Positions 1 through 6,046 of a stretch of 8,015 nt of DNA are shown in pieces; the stretch's first letter is position 1; each line of letters opens with the position of its first letter. The notes under the pieces were generated by a model. The model was not told the DNA's origin. It made no database searches and saw only the letters and a list, made by a program, of their open reading frames with translations. Origin of the DNA: Ornithomonoglobus_A sp045537455 (lineage in GTDB: Bacteria; Bacillota; Clostridia; UBA1381); NCBI GenBank assembly GCA_045537455.1, contig JAZSPM010000010.1:1-8015 (forward strand), read 5' to 3'. Position numbers and translations under genes: made by a program.

Positions 1-1
1 A

Positions 2-55
2 CTGAAACTTGATGGAATGTCACCTGTTGAGTACCGTCTCGCCAAAGCTGCATAA
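2..55 (+). CDS. IS3-family transposase (OrfB), C-terminal end only
   Basis: Seventeen codons and a TAA are visible, reading LKLDGMSPVEYRLAKAA. The motif L.GMSPVEYR is the typical carboxy end of IS3-family OrfB integrases, the DDE enzymes that cut and join the element's ends; it lies just past the rve catalytic core. The catalytic residues are outside the window, so activity cannot be judged. The stop is followed directly by a hairpin and the right inverted repeat, as expected for this family. The identification rests on a short peptide plus the matching terminal repeat. Confidence 0.8.
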   Translation: MKLDGMSPVEYRLAKAA

Positions 56-60
56 CGCAA

Positions 61-105
61 CAAAGCGACCAAGCTTGCCGCTTAGTCGCTTTGCATAAAT
101 TTTCT
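61..105 (+). terminator. Hairpin downstream of the transposase gene
   Basis: CAAAGCGAC (61-69) plus AAGC (71-74) pairs with GCTT (80-83) plus GTCGCTTTG (85-93), with one C/A mismatch and a five-base loop. An interrupted T-rich stretch follows. It probably ends transposase transcription, and so would also limit read-through from the element into the downstream hydrolase genes. The T tract is poor, so this is a likely rather than certain intrinsic terminator. Confidence 0.6.
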
Positions 106-113
106 TTTAAATC

Positions 114-140
114 TTTGTCTAACTTTTTGGGGTCAATTCA
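114..140 (-). repeat. Right terminal inverted repeat (IRR) of the IS3-family element
   Basis: Read on the minus strand from 140 the tip begins TGAATTGACCCC, followed by five A and GTTAGACAAA, a form common among IS150-like tips. The final CA at 139-140 is the cleavage end. The inner boundary at 114 is approximate because the left repeat is not in the window to align with. Confidence 0.75.
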
Positions 141-734
141 TGTCTTAGTTTATCTCTATTATTTATTCCATTTGATTCTTTATCTATAAAAAACACACAA
201 TTTACTGCAAACGCATATTCAATTACAGGTAATCAAATTGAAGATTTAATAGGTGTTGCCACTGCTGAAATAGGATTTAAGGGTGTTAATGACCATAAAA
301 ACAAATATACCGCATGGTGTGGTCAGCTTGATCCGAGTAAATATCCTGACAATGGCTACGGCTACGAATGGTGTCAGGCTTTTGTTGGTTACTGTGCTGC
401 TAATGCAGGAATTGAAAAAAGCATTATTCCTTACAATCCTGGAACATATACCTGTAAAAGCTTTTATACAAAGCAAGGTCTATGGCATGATAGCCAATAT
501 CATGGCGGTTCATATTCTCCAAAACGAGGTGATATTGTCTACTTTCAGTGGGACGGTTATTCTGGTGCGCCAAGTCATGTGGGGATTGTAACTGGAGCAA
601 CAGATTCAAAATTATACACTATTGAAGGGAATACCGGAGCGGATGAAGTACTTGCAAAAGAATATAGCATTGGAAGTTATGTGATACAAGGCTATTGTAC
701 ACCTAATTATACTACTCGTTACAATAATGCACCT

Positions 735-1784
735 ACATACAGTTTGCTTTCAGCGAACTGCAATTCTATTGCTGTAAATGAAGAAATCACATTCTATGCA
801 TCATCTGATTGTGCTCAGGGTTATACGATAGGCATAGACAACTCAGACGGTCGATACATTACGCAGGAAATGCCTGATGGACAGCTTACATTAAGATTCA
901 CTGAACCTGGCAACTATGGAGCATATGTAACTTCATATAACCCGTTAGGTTACTGTGATAGCTCGTGGATCAGCTTTAATGTATATGACTCAAAGCCTAA
1001 TACAAGCAGACTGTCCGCCGATAAAACAGCAATTAGTATTGGAGATTCTGTAACCTTTACAGCATCTTCTGATGATCCCGTAAAAGGTTTCACAATAGGC
1101 ATTAATAACTCAGAGGGAAGATATATCACGCAGGAAATGCCTGATGGTACGCTAACCATCACATTTGATAAAGCAGGTAAATATGGAGCTTATGTAACAT
1201 CCTATAACAGCTTCGGCTATTCTGACAGTGAATGGATCACTTTTGAAGTATACGATACGAAGCCATCCTCCAGCTTTCTTTTAGCAGATAAAAAAATAGC
1301 ATATGTTGGTCAGGATATTACTTTTACTGCTGCATCTGACATTGCTACAGGATACACAATAGGAGTAGATAATGAATCTGAAAGACTGATTACCCAAGAA
1401 ATGCCGGGTGGTTCATTAACGCTCTCCTTTGATAAACCGGGAGAATACAGTGCCTATGTTACTTCTTATAACAGTATCGGATATGCTGATAGTCAAAGAG
1501 TTTTTTTCACTGTTTATAACACTCCACCTACCTTCAGCACGTTAAGTTCAGAATTCGATAAAGTATTAGCTAATGAACCGATCACTTTTTCAGCAGAATC
1601 CGACTTAGCAAATGAATTTACTATCGGCATTGAGCTTAATGGAGAGCGTCTTATTACTGAACGAATGCCAGAAGGACAGCTCACAAAGACTTTTACAGAA
1701 CCTGGAACATATTGGGCTTATGTAACATCATCGAACGGATATGGATATGTAGATAGTAAATGGATCTCCTTCAATGTGTACGCT
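735..1784 (+). repeat. Four tandem Ig/PKD-like modules in the CHAP gene
   Basis: Four consecutive units of 86-89 codons share the pattern S...ITF.ASSD...GYTIGID...R.ITQEMPDG.LT..F..PG.Y.AYVTSYN..GY.DS.W..F.VYD. The spacing suggests one beta-sandwich domain per unit, probably spacers or wall/carbohydrate-binding modules. Units one and two share an identical nucleotide stretch, acgcaggaaatgcctgatgg, at 860 and 1130. The block is 350 codons, the same length as the block in the following gene. Confidence 0.85.
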
Positions 1785-1799
1785 ACCGAAGAGGATATG

Positions 1800-1985
1800 A
1801 TATACAATGGGGATTGCAATTGCGACGGGGTATTCAATGTATCCGATGTAGTATTGCTTCAGAAATGGCTATTAGCCGTTCCTGACACTCATGTTGAAGA
1901 TTGGAAGGCTGCTGACCTTTGCAAAGACAACAAACTTGATGTTTTTGATCTCTGCCTTATGAAGCGCAAATTAATCTACAAATCA
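1800..1985 (+). other. Type I dockerin of the CHAP protein
   Basis: This is a C-terminal duplicated Ca-binding helix-loop-helix. The first loop is GDCNCDGVFNVSDVV, and the second half is ADLCKDNKLDVFDLCLMKR. The linker between them contains WLLAVPDTHVEDWK, a form familiar from Ruminococcus dockerins. Dockerins bind cohesins on scaffoldins or on the cell surface. Confidence 0.9.
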
Positions 1986-2010
1986 TAAATGATGATAGAG
2001 GAGAAAAGAA

Positions 2011-3909
2011 ATGAAAGGAAAGAAAATATGTAGTATTGTAACGATACTTGCTATGATATTATCATTTGTTACATACATACCTATTGAAGCTGTAGCTGCT
2101 GATAATGAGCAGATTATATTTGAATATCTTACAAGGCAGCTCGGATTTAATTCAGCAGCAGCGAGTGGTATCTTAGCGAATATAGGTGAGGAATCCTCTT
2201 TTGATCCTACCAAAAATGAGAGTGTAAGCGGAGCTGGATATGGCTTATGTCAATGGACTGGTTCAAGATGCACTTCATTGATAAGCTGGTGTGGTAACAA
2301 TGGCTATGCATATACATCTATCGAAGGGCAATTGAATTATCTTAATCATGAATTACAAAACAGCTATTCATCAGTATACAATACTTTGATCAGCGTACCA
2401 AATACAGCAGACGGTTCCTATAATGCCGCATATGCCTGGTGCATGGATTTTGAAAAGCCAGAGTATCGCAATAAAGTTCATGGTCAATATGACGCATATG
2501 GCAACAGCGTTGTAAATGGCGGCTATGATAAATTCAATGCATATGGTGGTAGAGCCTATAAATGCTTATCAGCAAAAATAGGCATGACCGAATCTGAGTA
2601 CAGAGGATACCTTGCTAAAACCCAGTATTGGGTTAAGCACGGTGATAAGTCTGTACCTACTTGGAGCAGTCTCAGCGCTGATAAGTATACGGCTAAAAGT
2701 AACGAGGATATTACATTCTCTGCTTCGTCTGATTATGCTACAGGCTTTACGATAGGTGTTGACAATTCAAGTGGAAGATATTTAACTCAGGAAATGCCTG
2801 GAGGCAACCTGACAGTCAGCTTCCCAGAAGCCGGCAGCTATGGAGCATATGTTACTGCCTATAATTCTTTGGGATATTGCGACAGTGCATGGATCAGCTT
2901 TACAATATACGATACCAAGCCAAATACAAGCAAATTAGAAGCAGATCGAACATTGATTAGCGTTGGGGATTCCATAAACTTTACTGCATCTTCTGATGAT
3001 CCAGTTAAGGGCTATACAATAGGTGTAGATAACGCCAATGGAAGATATATTACGCAAGAAATGCCTGATGGAAAGCTCACTCTAACCTTTGATGAGCCTG
3101 GACAGTATGGAGCATATGTAACATCTTATAACGATTTCGGTTATTCAGACAGCCAATGGATCACATTTACTGTTGTCGATACCAAGCCTTCGACGAGTTT
3201 CTTAGTATCTGACAAAGAAATAGCATACATTGGTCAGGAAATCACCTTTAACGCTTCATCTGATATAGCAACAGGATACACAATCGGCGTTGACAGCGAA
3301 ACTGAACGTATTGTCACACAAGAAATGCCTGACGGAACTTTGACATTATCATTCAGCAAGCCAGGACAATACAGTGCTTATGTAACCTCATATAATCGTA
3401 TTGGTTACGCTGATAGTGAACGGGTATTCTTTACTGTCTATGATACACCGCCAACATTCAGCGAACTTACAGCATCTTCAAACAAGGTTGTGATAAATGA
3501 ACCTATATCATTTATCGCAAAATCAGATCTTGCTAATGGTTTTTATATTGGAATTAATCTTAATGACGAAAGGTACTTAACAGAACAGATGCCTGATGGT
3601 TGTTTCACAACATCATTTTCTAAGCCTGGAAAGTATTATGCTTACGTTACTTCTTCAAATGGATACGGATATGTGGATAGCAAATGGATCTCATTTACTG
3701 TTTATGCGTCTGAAGAAGAAATGATATATAACGGCGATTGCAATAATGACGGCGAATTTAATATTTCTGATGTCGTTCTTCTTCAAAAGTGGCTATTAGC
3801 CGTACCAGATACACACATGGAAGATTGGAAAGCAGCTAATCTATGCAAAGATGATAGACTTGATGTTTTTGATCTCTGCTTGATGAAACGTAAACTGATA
3901 TATGGATGA
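2011..3909 (+). CDS. Secreted phage-tail-lysozyme-type muramidase with four Ig-like modules and a dockerin
   Basis: The 632-residue protein has a signal peptide (1-30; MKGKK, hydrophobic core, cleavage near AVAA|DN). A phage tail lysozyme-like domain spans about 31-200. Its helix GILANIGEESSFDP aligns with the family's GN(M)xxES motif, so Glu61 (or Glu60) is the likely catalytic acid, and GYGLCQWTGSR (77-87) is the matching second motif. Four Ig/PKD-like modules follow (217-302, 303-390, 391-478, 479-566), then a dockerin (571-632). Such enzymes cleave the glycan backbone of peptidoglycan. The start is set by AGAGGAGA at 1997-2004, seven bases before the ATG. It lies 22 bp after the CHAP gene, so the two were probably co-transcribed to provide glycan and peptide cleavage. 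With the promoter region of the pair cut off by the IS, its present expression is uncertain. The domain family is assigned from motifs, not from a search. Confidence 0.88.
   Translation: MKGKKICSIVTILAMILSFVTYIPIEAVAADNEQIIFEYLTRQLGFNSAAASGILANIGEESSFDPTKNESVSGAGYGLCQWTGSRCTSLISWCGNNGYAYTSIEGQLNYLNHELQNSYSSVYNTLISVPNTADGSYNAAYAWCMDFEKPEYRNKVHGQYDAYGNSVVNGGYDKFNAYGGRAYKCLSAKIGMTESEYRGYLAKTQYWVKHGDKSVPTWSSLSADKYTAKSNEDITFSASSDYATGFTIGVDNSSGRYLTQEMPGGNLTVSFPEAGSYGAYVTAYNSLGYCDSAWISFTIYDTKPNTSKLEADRTLISVGDSINFTASSDDPVKGYTIGVDNANGRYITQEMPDGKLTLTFDEPGQYGAYVTSYNDFGYSDSQWITFTVVDTKPSTSFLVSDKEIAYIGQEITFNASSDIATGYTIGVDSETERIVTQEMPDGTLTLSFSKPGQYSAYVTSYNRIGYADSERVFFTVYDTPPTFSELTASSNKVVINEPISFIAKSDLANGFYIGINLNDERYLTEQMPDGCFTTSFSKPGKYYAYVTSSNGYGYVDSKWISFTVYASEEEMIYNGDCNNDGEFNISDVVLLQKWLLAVPDTHMEDWKAANLCKDDRLDVFDLCLMKRKLIYG
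2659..3708 (+). repeat. Four tandem Ig/PKD-like modules in the lysozyme gene
   Basis: The block has the same module pattern and the same length (350 codons) as the block in the CHAP gene. Module n here is closer to module n of the neighbour than to its own other modules; for example, module 2 in both reads ASSDDPVKG and GYSDS.WITF, and module 4 in both reads TYVTSSNGYGYVDSKWISF-like text. The four-module tail therefore duplicated as a unit after the modules had already diverged from each other. Confidence 0.85.
3721..3906 (+). other. Type I dockerin of the lysozyme protein
   Basis: The C-terminal dockerin has Ca loop GDCNNDGEFNISDVV and second half ANLCKDDRLDVFDLCLMKR. It is nearly identical to the dockerin of the preceding gene, so the two enzymes are expected to share cohesin specificity. 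Confidence 0.9.
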
Positions 3910-3971
3910 TTTCTCTATCTGCACATAAAGAGAAATGGGTGTATTTCATAATAGCAATGGGGACAAATCAA

Positions 3972-4012
3972 AATCTCCGTGGGAGTAAAATCCTACGGAG
4001 ATTCTTTTTATT
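3972..4012 (+). terminator. Strong intrinsic terminator after the hydrolase pair, probably bidirectional
   Basis: A 13-bp stem (3972-3984 with 3991-4003; AATCTCCGT.GGA and TCC.ACGGAGATT, one G-U pair) has a six-base loop GTAAAA and a following CTTTTTATTTG tract. On the minus strand the same stem is followed by TTTTGATTTG, so it can also end the convergent small gene that stops at 4023. Confidence 0.9.
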
Positions 4013-4022
4013 TGTTTATATC

Positions 4023-4253
4023 CTAATCATTTACTTCACGCATCAATGCCATACCGTCCTTGAAGCCAGCCTTATAAGCAGCTCTCACCTCATCAGCGGC
4101 CGAAGAACTTTGCACATCGCAGAGATCACGGAAAGCAGTCCGCTGTTCTTCGGTTAGCGTATCCTCAAACTCCTTGCAGAGTCTCTCCCATTCATCTGCG
4201 GAACGAGGGACTTCTATTGTATTCAGGCGGTAGTTATAAATCTCATCAATCAT
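4023..4253 (-). CDS. Small DUF6809-like protein of mobile-element origin
   Basis: The 76-residue product begins MIDEIYNYRLN. It resembles the DUF6809 family of short proteins of unknown function that are common on conjugative elements and in Bacillota genomes: an N-terminal MIDE(I/L)Y, a helix of the form LTEEQRTAFRDLCD, and a C-terminal GFKDGMALMREV. An upstream ATG at 4271 is in frame, but the ribosome binding site AAAGGAAG (4268-4261, minus strand) lies inside that extension and seven bases before the ATG at 4253, so the shorter form is preferred. It is soluble, acidic and mostly helical, with no signal or membrane segment. It points away from the adjacent helicase fragment. GC content and codon choice match that fragment better than the dockerin genes, suggesting joint arrival. 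Function is unknown. Confidence 0.7.
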   Translation of the reverse strand: MIDEIYNYRLNTIEVPRSADEWERLCKEFEDTLTEEQRTAFRDLCDVQSSSAADEVRAAYKAGFKDGMALMREVND

Positions 4254-4260
4254 AGGGATA

Positions 4261-4268
4261 CTTCCTTT
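4261..4268 (-). promoter_or_regulatory. Ribosome binding site that decides the start of the DUF6809-like gene
   Basis: AAAGGAAG on the minus strand lies seven bases upstream of the ATG at 4253-4251. No comparable site lies before the alternative ATG at 4271. Confidence 0.7.
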
Positions 4269-4326
4269 CATTCAATGCAGTTAGTGTGAATATCGAAAAA
4301 AACTGCTCAGGAATAATCCATAATGA

Positions 4327-4641
4327 CTGTTCACAAAAGTCCGCAGCGGAGAGATCCGTGTGTTGCTCGGTTCAACCGCCAAAATGGGTATGGGTACAAA
4401 TGTACAGAAGAAGCTGATTGCAGTCCATGACCTCGATATTCCGTGGAGACCGGCTGATCTGGAACAGCGCGCCGGAAGAATTATCCGTCAAGGCAATGAA
4501 AACAAGCAGGTGCAGATCTTCCGCTATGTTACCAAAGGCACATTCGACGCATACAGCTATCAGACTTTGGAGAACAAGCAGAAATTTATCTCTCAGATCA
4601 TGACCAGTAAGACTCCTGCGAGAAAATGTGATTATTCATAA
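4327..4641 (+). pseudogene. C-terminal fragment of a SNF2-type superfamily 2 helicase from a conjugative element
   Basis: About 104 codons remain of a protein that is usually well over a thousand residues long. The visible part is the end of helicase domain 2: GSTAKMGMGTNVQ (motif V region), then DLEQRAGRIIRQGN, the arginine-finger motif VI (Q..GR..RQG), then GTFDAYSYQTLENKQKFISQIM. This is characteristic of the large helicase/methylase-like proteins of Tn1549-type and related integrative conjugative elements. Homologous coding continues upstream of any start codon (FTKVRSGEIRVLL) to a stop at 4324-4326, so the 5' end is lost. The 3' end breaks off after SKTPARKCD with YS and a stop, where the family normally goes on. 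It is not expected to be functional, and it marks a decayed mobile element. Confidence 0.85.
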
Positions 4642-4723
4642 AGAAGTAACATTATGAAAAAGGCAGTTCAGCAAGGTTAGATATTATTGTATTATATAAA
4701 AGTGACTACAAAAGCTACAAAAT

Positions 4724-4775
4724 AAGTCGCATAGAAACAATTCTTTGATGTTGTTTCTTGTGCGGCTTTTTTATT
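4724..4775 (+). terminator. Intrinsic terminator after the helicase fragment
   Basis: AAGTCGCATAGAAACAA (4724-4740) pairs with TTGTTTCT.GTGCGGCTT (4751-4768), with one bulge and a G-U pair, a ten-base loop and a TTTTTT tract. This is a classical Rho-independent terminator. It may belong to the mobile element or be the terminator of a gene now lost between 4642 and 4724. Confidence 0.85.
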
Positions 4776-4878
4776 ACTGACAAAGCATAAATAATAGAAC
4801 TGAATTGAAGTATATAAAAAGTCTTTAAGACAATGTGTAAAAAACACAAACTGAAATACTTTTTTGATACTTAAACCA

Positions 4879-4898
4879 TTTAAATTATATAATTTAAA
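4879..4898. repeat. Perfect 20-bp AT-only palindrome
   Basis: TTTAAATTATATAATTTAAA equals its own reverse complement. In DNA this rich in A and T some palindromes arise by chance, but twenty uninterrupted bases is long. It could be a regulator site or a cruciform-forming point; no neighbouring gene explains it. Confidence 0.5.
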
Positions 4899-4980
4899 AA
4901 TAAAACTATTGTTTTCTGATGTGAAATATGATAAAATTGTACTAAAACCGAAAATTTTCAAAAAGCAAACCTCTTTACTA

Positions 4981-5008
4981 TGTTTTAATGTTAGAACATT
5001 GAAAAACA
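4981..5008. repeat. Imperfect inverted repeat centred on AATGTT-AG-AACATT
   Basis: A 6-bp perfect dyad with a two-base centre (4987-5000) is extended outwards by TGTTTT and AAAACA with a bulge. It could be an operator or a small hairpin. No T tract follows, so it is not a terminator. Confidence 0.4.
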
Positions 5009-5207
5009 TATTAACATCATAAATTTGTATACTTAGCATAAGTTAAATATTATTTACGTAAACACTAAAATATAAAGATTTAAGTATCTAAACGAGTTCG
5101 AATGTCTAAATTTAAATTGATAGTTAACATATGAACAAATCAATCTAAATATGCAAATATCGACAAAAACAGATGTAGATAAATCATCAAATCTGTGTAC
5201 TATTTAC

Positions 5208-5238
5208 TGAGACTTCTTTAGAAAAACAAAGACTAAAT
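5208..5238 (+). promoter_or_regulatory. ECF-promoter-like element, copy A
   Basis: The element has TGAGACTT at its left end and AAAGACTAAAT at its right end. Copy B at 5413-5443 has the same two boxes at the same total length of 31 bases, 23 of 31 positions identical, with nearly all differences in the middle. Taking TGAGAC as -35 and GACTAA as -10 gives a 17-base spacer. Copy A stands just before the possible gene remnant at 5241-5411. Confidence 0.5.
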
Positions 5239-5240
5239 AA

Positions 5241-5411
5241 TCAAGCGATGTTCTTAAAGCGTATTTAAAGGAAAAGAAACATAATATTACGCTATCAGAA
5301 GATAACTTCAACACAATAAAAGATAAGTACATACAAGATACACAAGAAGCCTTATTTGATAATTGGGTTAAAGAAATACGTGCAGATTACCAAATAAATT
5401 ATTATCAATGA
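5241..5411 (+). pseudogene. Possible C-terminal remnant of a lost gene
   Basis: Fifty-six codons open directly after a stop and end in TGA. They read as plausible protein rather than AT-rich noise: LKEKKHNITLSEDN, then KDKYIQDTQEALFDNWVKEIR and a final ADYQINYYQ. The amphipathic helices ending in W(V/L)KEIR..Y.I resemble the C-terminus of PrsA/PpiC-type foldases, but this is a weak resemblance from memory. There is no start codon, and the upstream sequence changes frame. It is best described as a truncated or frameshifted relic between the two promoter-like copies. Confidence 0.35.
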
Positions 5412-5412
5412 A

Positions 5413-5443
5413 TGAGACTTTTTTTACATTTGAAAGACTAAAT
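5413..5443 (+). promoter_or_regulatory. ECF-promoter-like element, copy B, directly upstream of the sigma factor gene
   Basis: TGAGACTT (5413-5420) and AAAGACTAAAT (5433-5443) flank a variable T-rich spacer. A GAGACTT-type -35 box resembles the GAAACTT-type boxes used by many ECF sigma factors. The -10 lies about 22 bases before the start codon, which would give a very short leader beginning close to the ribosome binding site. Autoregulation by the encoded sigma factor is inferred. Confidence 0.55.
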
Positions 5444-5464
5444 TAGTGAAAGGGGAATTCTCCA

Positions 5465-6046
5465 ATGAATGAAGAAAGGAGTTATAATACCCAAGATATA
5501 GGTGAAAGTAGCTACCGCCAATATCTTGATGGTGATAAAGATAAATTCAAAGTACTTGTTGAGTATTACGGTGCAAACCTCATCTATTTCATCAACGGGT
5601 ATGTGAAAAATATTTTCGTTGCAGAAGATTTGATGGAAGAAACATTTTGTGACTTAGTTTATTATAAACATCGCTATAAGGGCAAATCGTCATTTAAAAC
5701 ATATCTGTTTTCTATAGCACGAAATAAAGCTGTAGATTATCTTAAATCAAAAGCAAAAGCAACAATTACTTCTCTGGATGATTTAAGCGGAATAGCTAAT
5801 GACGATTTAAATTTGGAGAATATGGTTGTACGCAAGGAAGAGTACAGACATCTGTATTCGGCTTTATCAAAAATAAAATATGAATACAGAAATGTTCTCT
5901 ACCTTTTCTATTTTGAAGATATGTCTTATAATGAGATTGCGAAAGTTATGAAAAAGAATAATAAACAAATAAAAAATCTTATGTATCGAGCAAAGCAAAC
6001 GCTTAAACTTATTATGGAAACGGAGGGATTTATTTATGAAGAATAG
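5465..6046 (+). CDS. ECF-type RNA polymerase sigma factor
   Basis: The 193-residue product has the two-domain plan of extracytoplasmic-function sigma factors. Region 2 spans about 19-97; it includes AEDLMEETFCDLV (53-65, core-binding region 2.2) and FKTYLFSIARNKAVDYLK (77-94, -10 recognition). After an acidic linker, region 4 spans about 130-183, with helix-turn-helix MSYNEIAKVMKKNNKQIKNLMYRAKQTL (starting at 153) for -35 recognition. There is no extra sensory domain. The start is set by GAAAGGGGAA (5448-5457) about seven bases upstream. The last codons overlap the next gene by 11 bases, implying translational coupling to its partner, as for sigma/anti-sigma pairs. It directs RNA polymerase to its own regulon; the paired element at 5413-5443 is a candidate target. 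The ECF subgroup cannot be assigned by eye. Confidence 0.92.
   Translation: MNEERSYNTQDIGESSYRQYLDGDKDKFKVLVEYYGANLIYFINGYVKNIFVAEDLMEETFCDLVYYKHRYKGKSSFKTYLFSIARNKAVDYLKSKAKATITSLDDLSGIANDDLNLENMVVRKEEYRHLYSALSKIKYEYRNVLYLFYFEDMSYNEIAKVMKKNNKQIKNLMYRAKQTLKLIMETEGFIYEE

Larger units (their letters stand above)
1..140 (+). mobile_element. Right end of an IS3-family insertion sequence
   Basis: Three signals in order define the end of an IS3-family (IS150-like) element. They are the last codons of an OrfB-type transposase (to 55), a hairpin (61-93), and a terminal inverted repeat whose reverse complement begins TGAATTGACCCC and continues into AAAAAGTTAGACA. That is the usual form of IS3-family tips, which end in 5'-TG...CA-3'. 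The element runs off the left edge of the window. It ends at 140, immediately before sequence encoding the hydrophobic core of a signal peptide. The left end and the target duplication cannot be seen here; the flanking bases TGT(C) from 141 should recur at the other side of the element. Confidence 0.85.
141..1988 (+). pseudogene. Secreted CHAP-domain peptidoglycan hydrolase with four Ig-like modules and a dockerin, 5' end lost to IS insertion
   Basis: The open frame runs without a stop from 123 to the TAA at 1986-1988, but there is no ATG, GTG or TTG in frame before the catalytic domain. It enters from the IS end at 140 into CLSLSLLFIPF, a signal-peptide core, with probable cleavage at TANA|YS (near 215). 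Next comes a CHAP amidase/endopeptidase domain (about 240-700), with the catalytic Cys in EWCQAF (372-374), His in SHVGIV (576-578) and Asn in EGNTG (630-632). Four modules of about 87 residues follow (735-992, 993-1259, 1260-1523, 1524-1784), then a type I dockerin (1800-1985; GDCNCDG and DLCKDNKLDVFDLC). CHAP enzymes cut peptide or amide bonds in peptidoglycan; the dockerin would attach this one to a cohesin scaffold. Only the start codon and the first signal-peptide residues are missing, so the lesion looks recent. The GTG at 579 is internal to the CHAP fold and not a credible start. Confidence 0.85.
4776..5207. other. AT-rich intergenic stretch without recognisable genes
   Basis: About 430 bases are dominated by A and T, with stops in all frames and no convincing coding pattern or ribosome binding site. 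The only structure I can support is a perfect 20-bp palindrome (4879-4898) and an imperfect dyad (4981-5008), both listed separately. The long minus-strand frame across the first part overlaps the terminator and has no protein-like composition. Confidence 0.6.

Noticed and set aside
127..155. Outward promoter from the IS end (TTGGGG, 17-base gap, TTATCT)
   Set aside because: Both boxes are poor matches to a sigma-70 promoter and the frame downstream lacks a start codon, so it was not called.
283..591. 102-codon plus-strand open frame
   Set aside because: It overlaps the CHAP domain in another frame, has no ribosome binding site and no family-like motifs.
579..1988. Reading the CHAP gene as starting at the GTG at 579
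   Set aside because: The frame is open back to 123 and encodes the CHAP catalytic Cys and a signal-peptide core upstream; 579 lies within the conserved SHVGIV motif and has no ribosome binding site.
735..3708. Repeated segments as a CRISPR or VNTR array
   Set aside because: The repeats are in-frame protein modules of about 87 codons with codon-level divergence; there are no short repeats with unique spacers.
3910..3935. Small hairpin TTTCTCT / AGAGAAA after the lysozyme gene
   Set aside because: The 7-bp AT-rich stem has a 12-base loop and no T tract; the real terminator follows at 3972.
3906..4157. 83-codon plus-strand open frame
   Set aside because: It runs through the strong terminator at 3972-4012 and antisense to the DUF6809-like gene.
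4654..4680. Eight-codon ORF MKKAVQQG after the helicase fragment
   Set aside because: It is too short to support; a loosely placed AAGAAG is the only possible ribosome binding site. It could be a relic of a deleted gene start.
4692..5039. 115-codon minus-strand open frame
   Set aside because: It is Phe/Tyr/Leu-rich as expected from AT-rich DNA, crosses the terminator at 4724-4775 and has no ribosome binding site.
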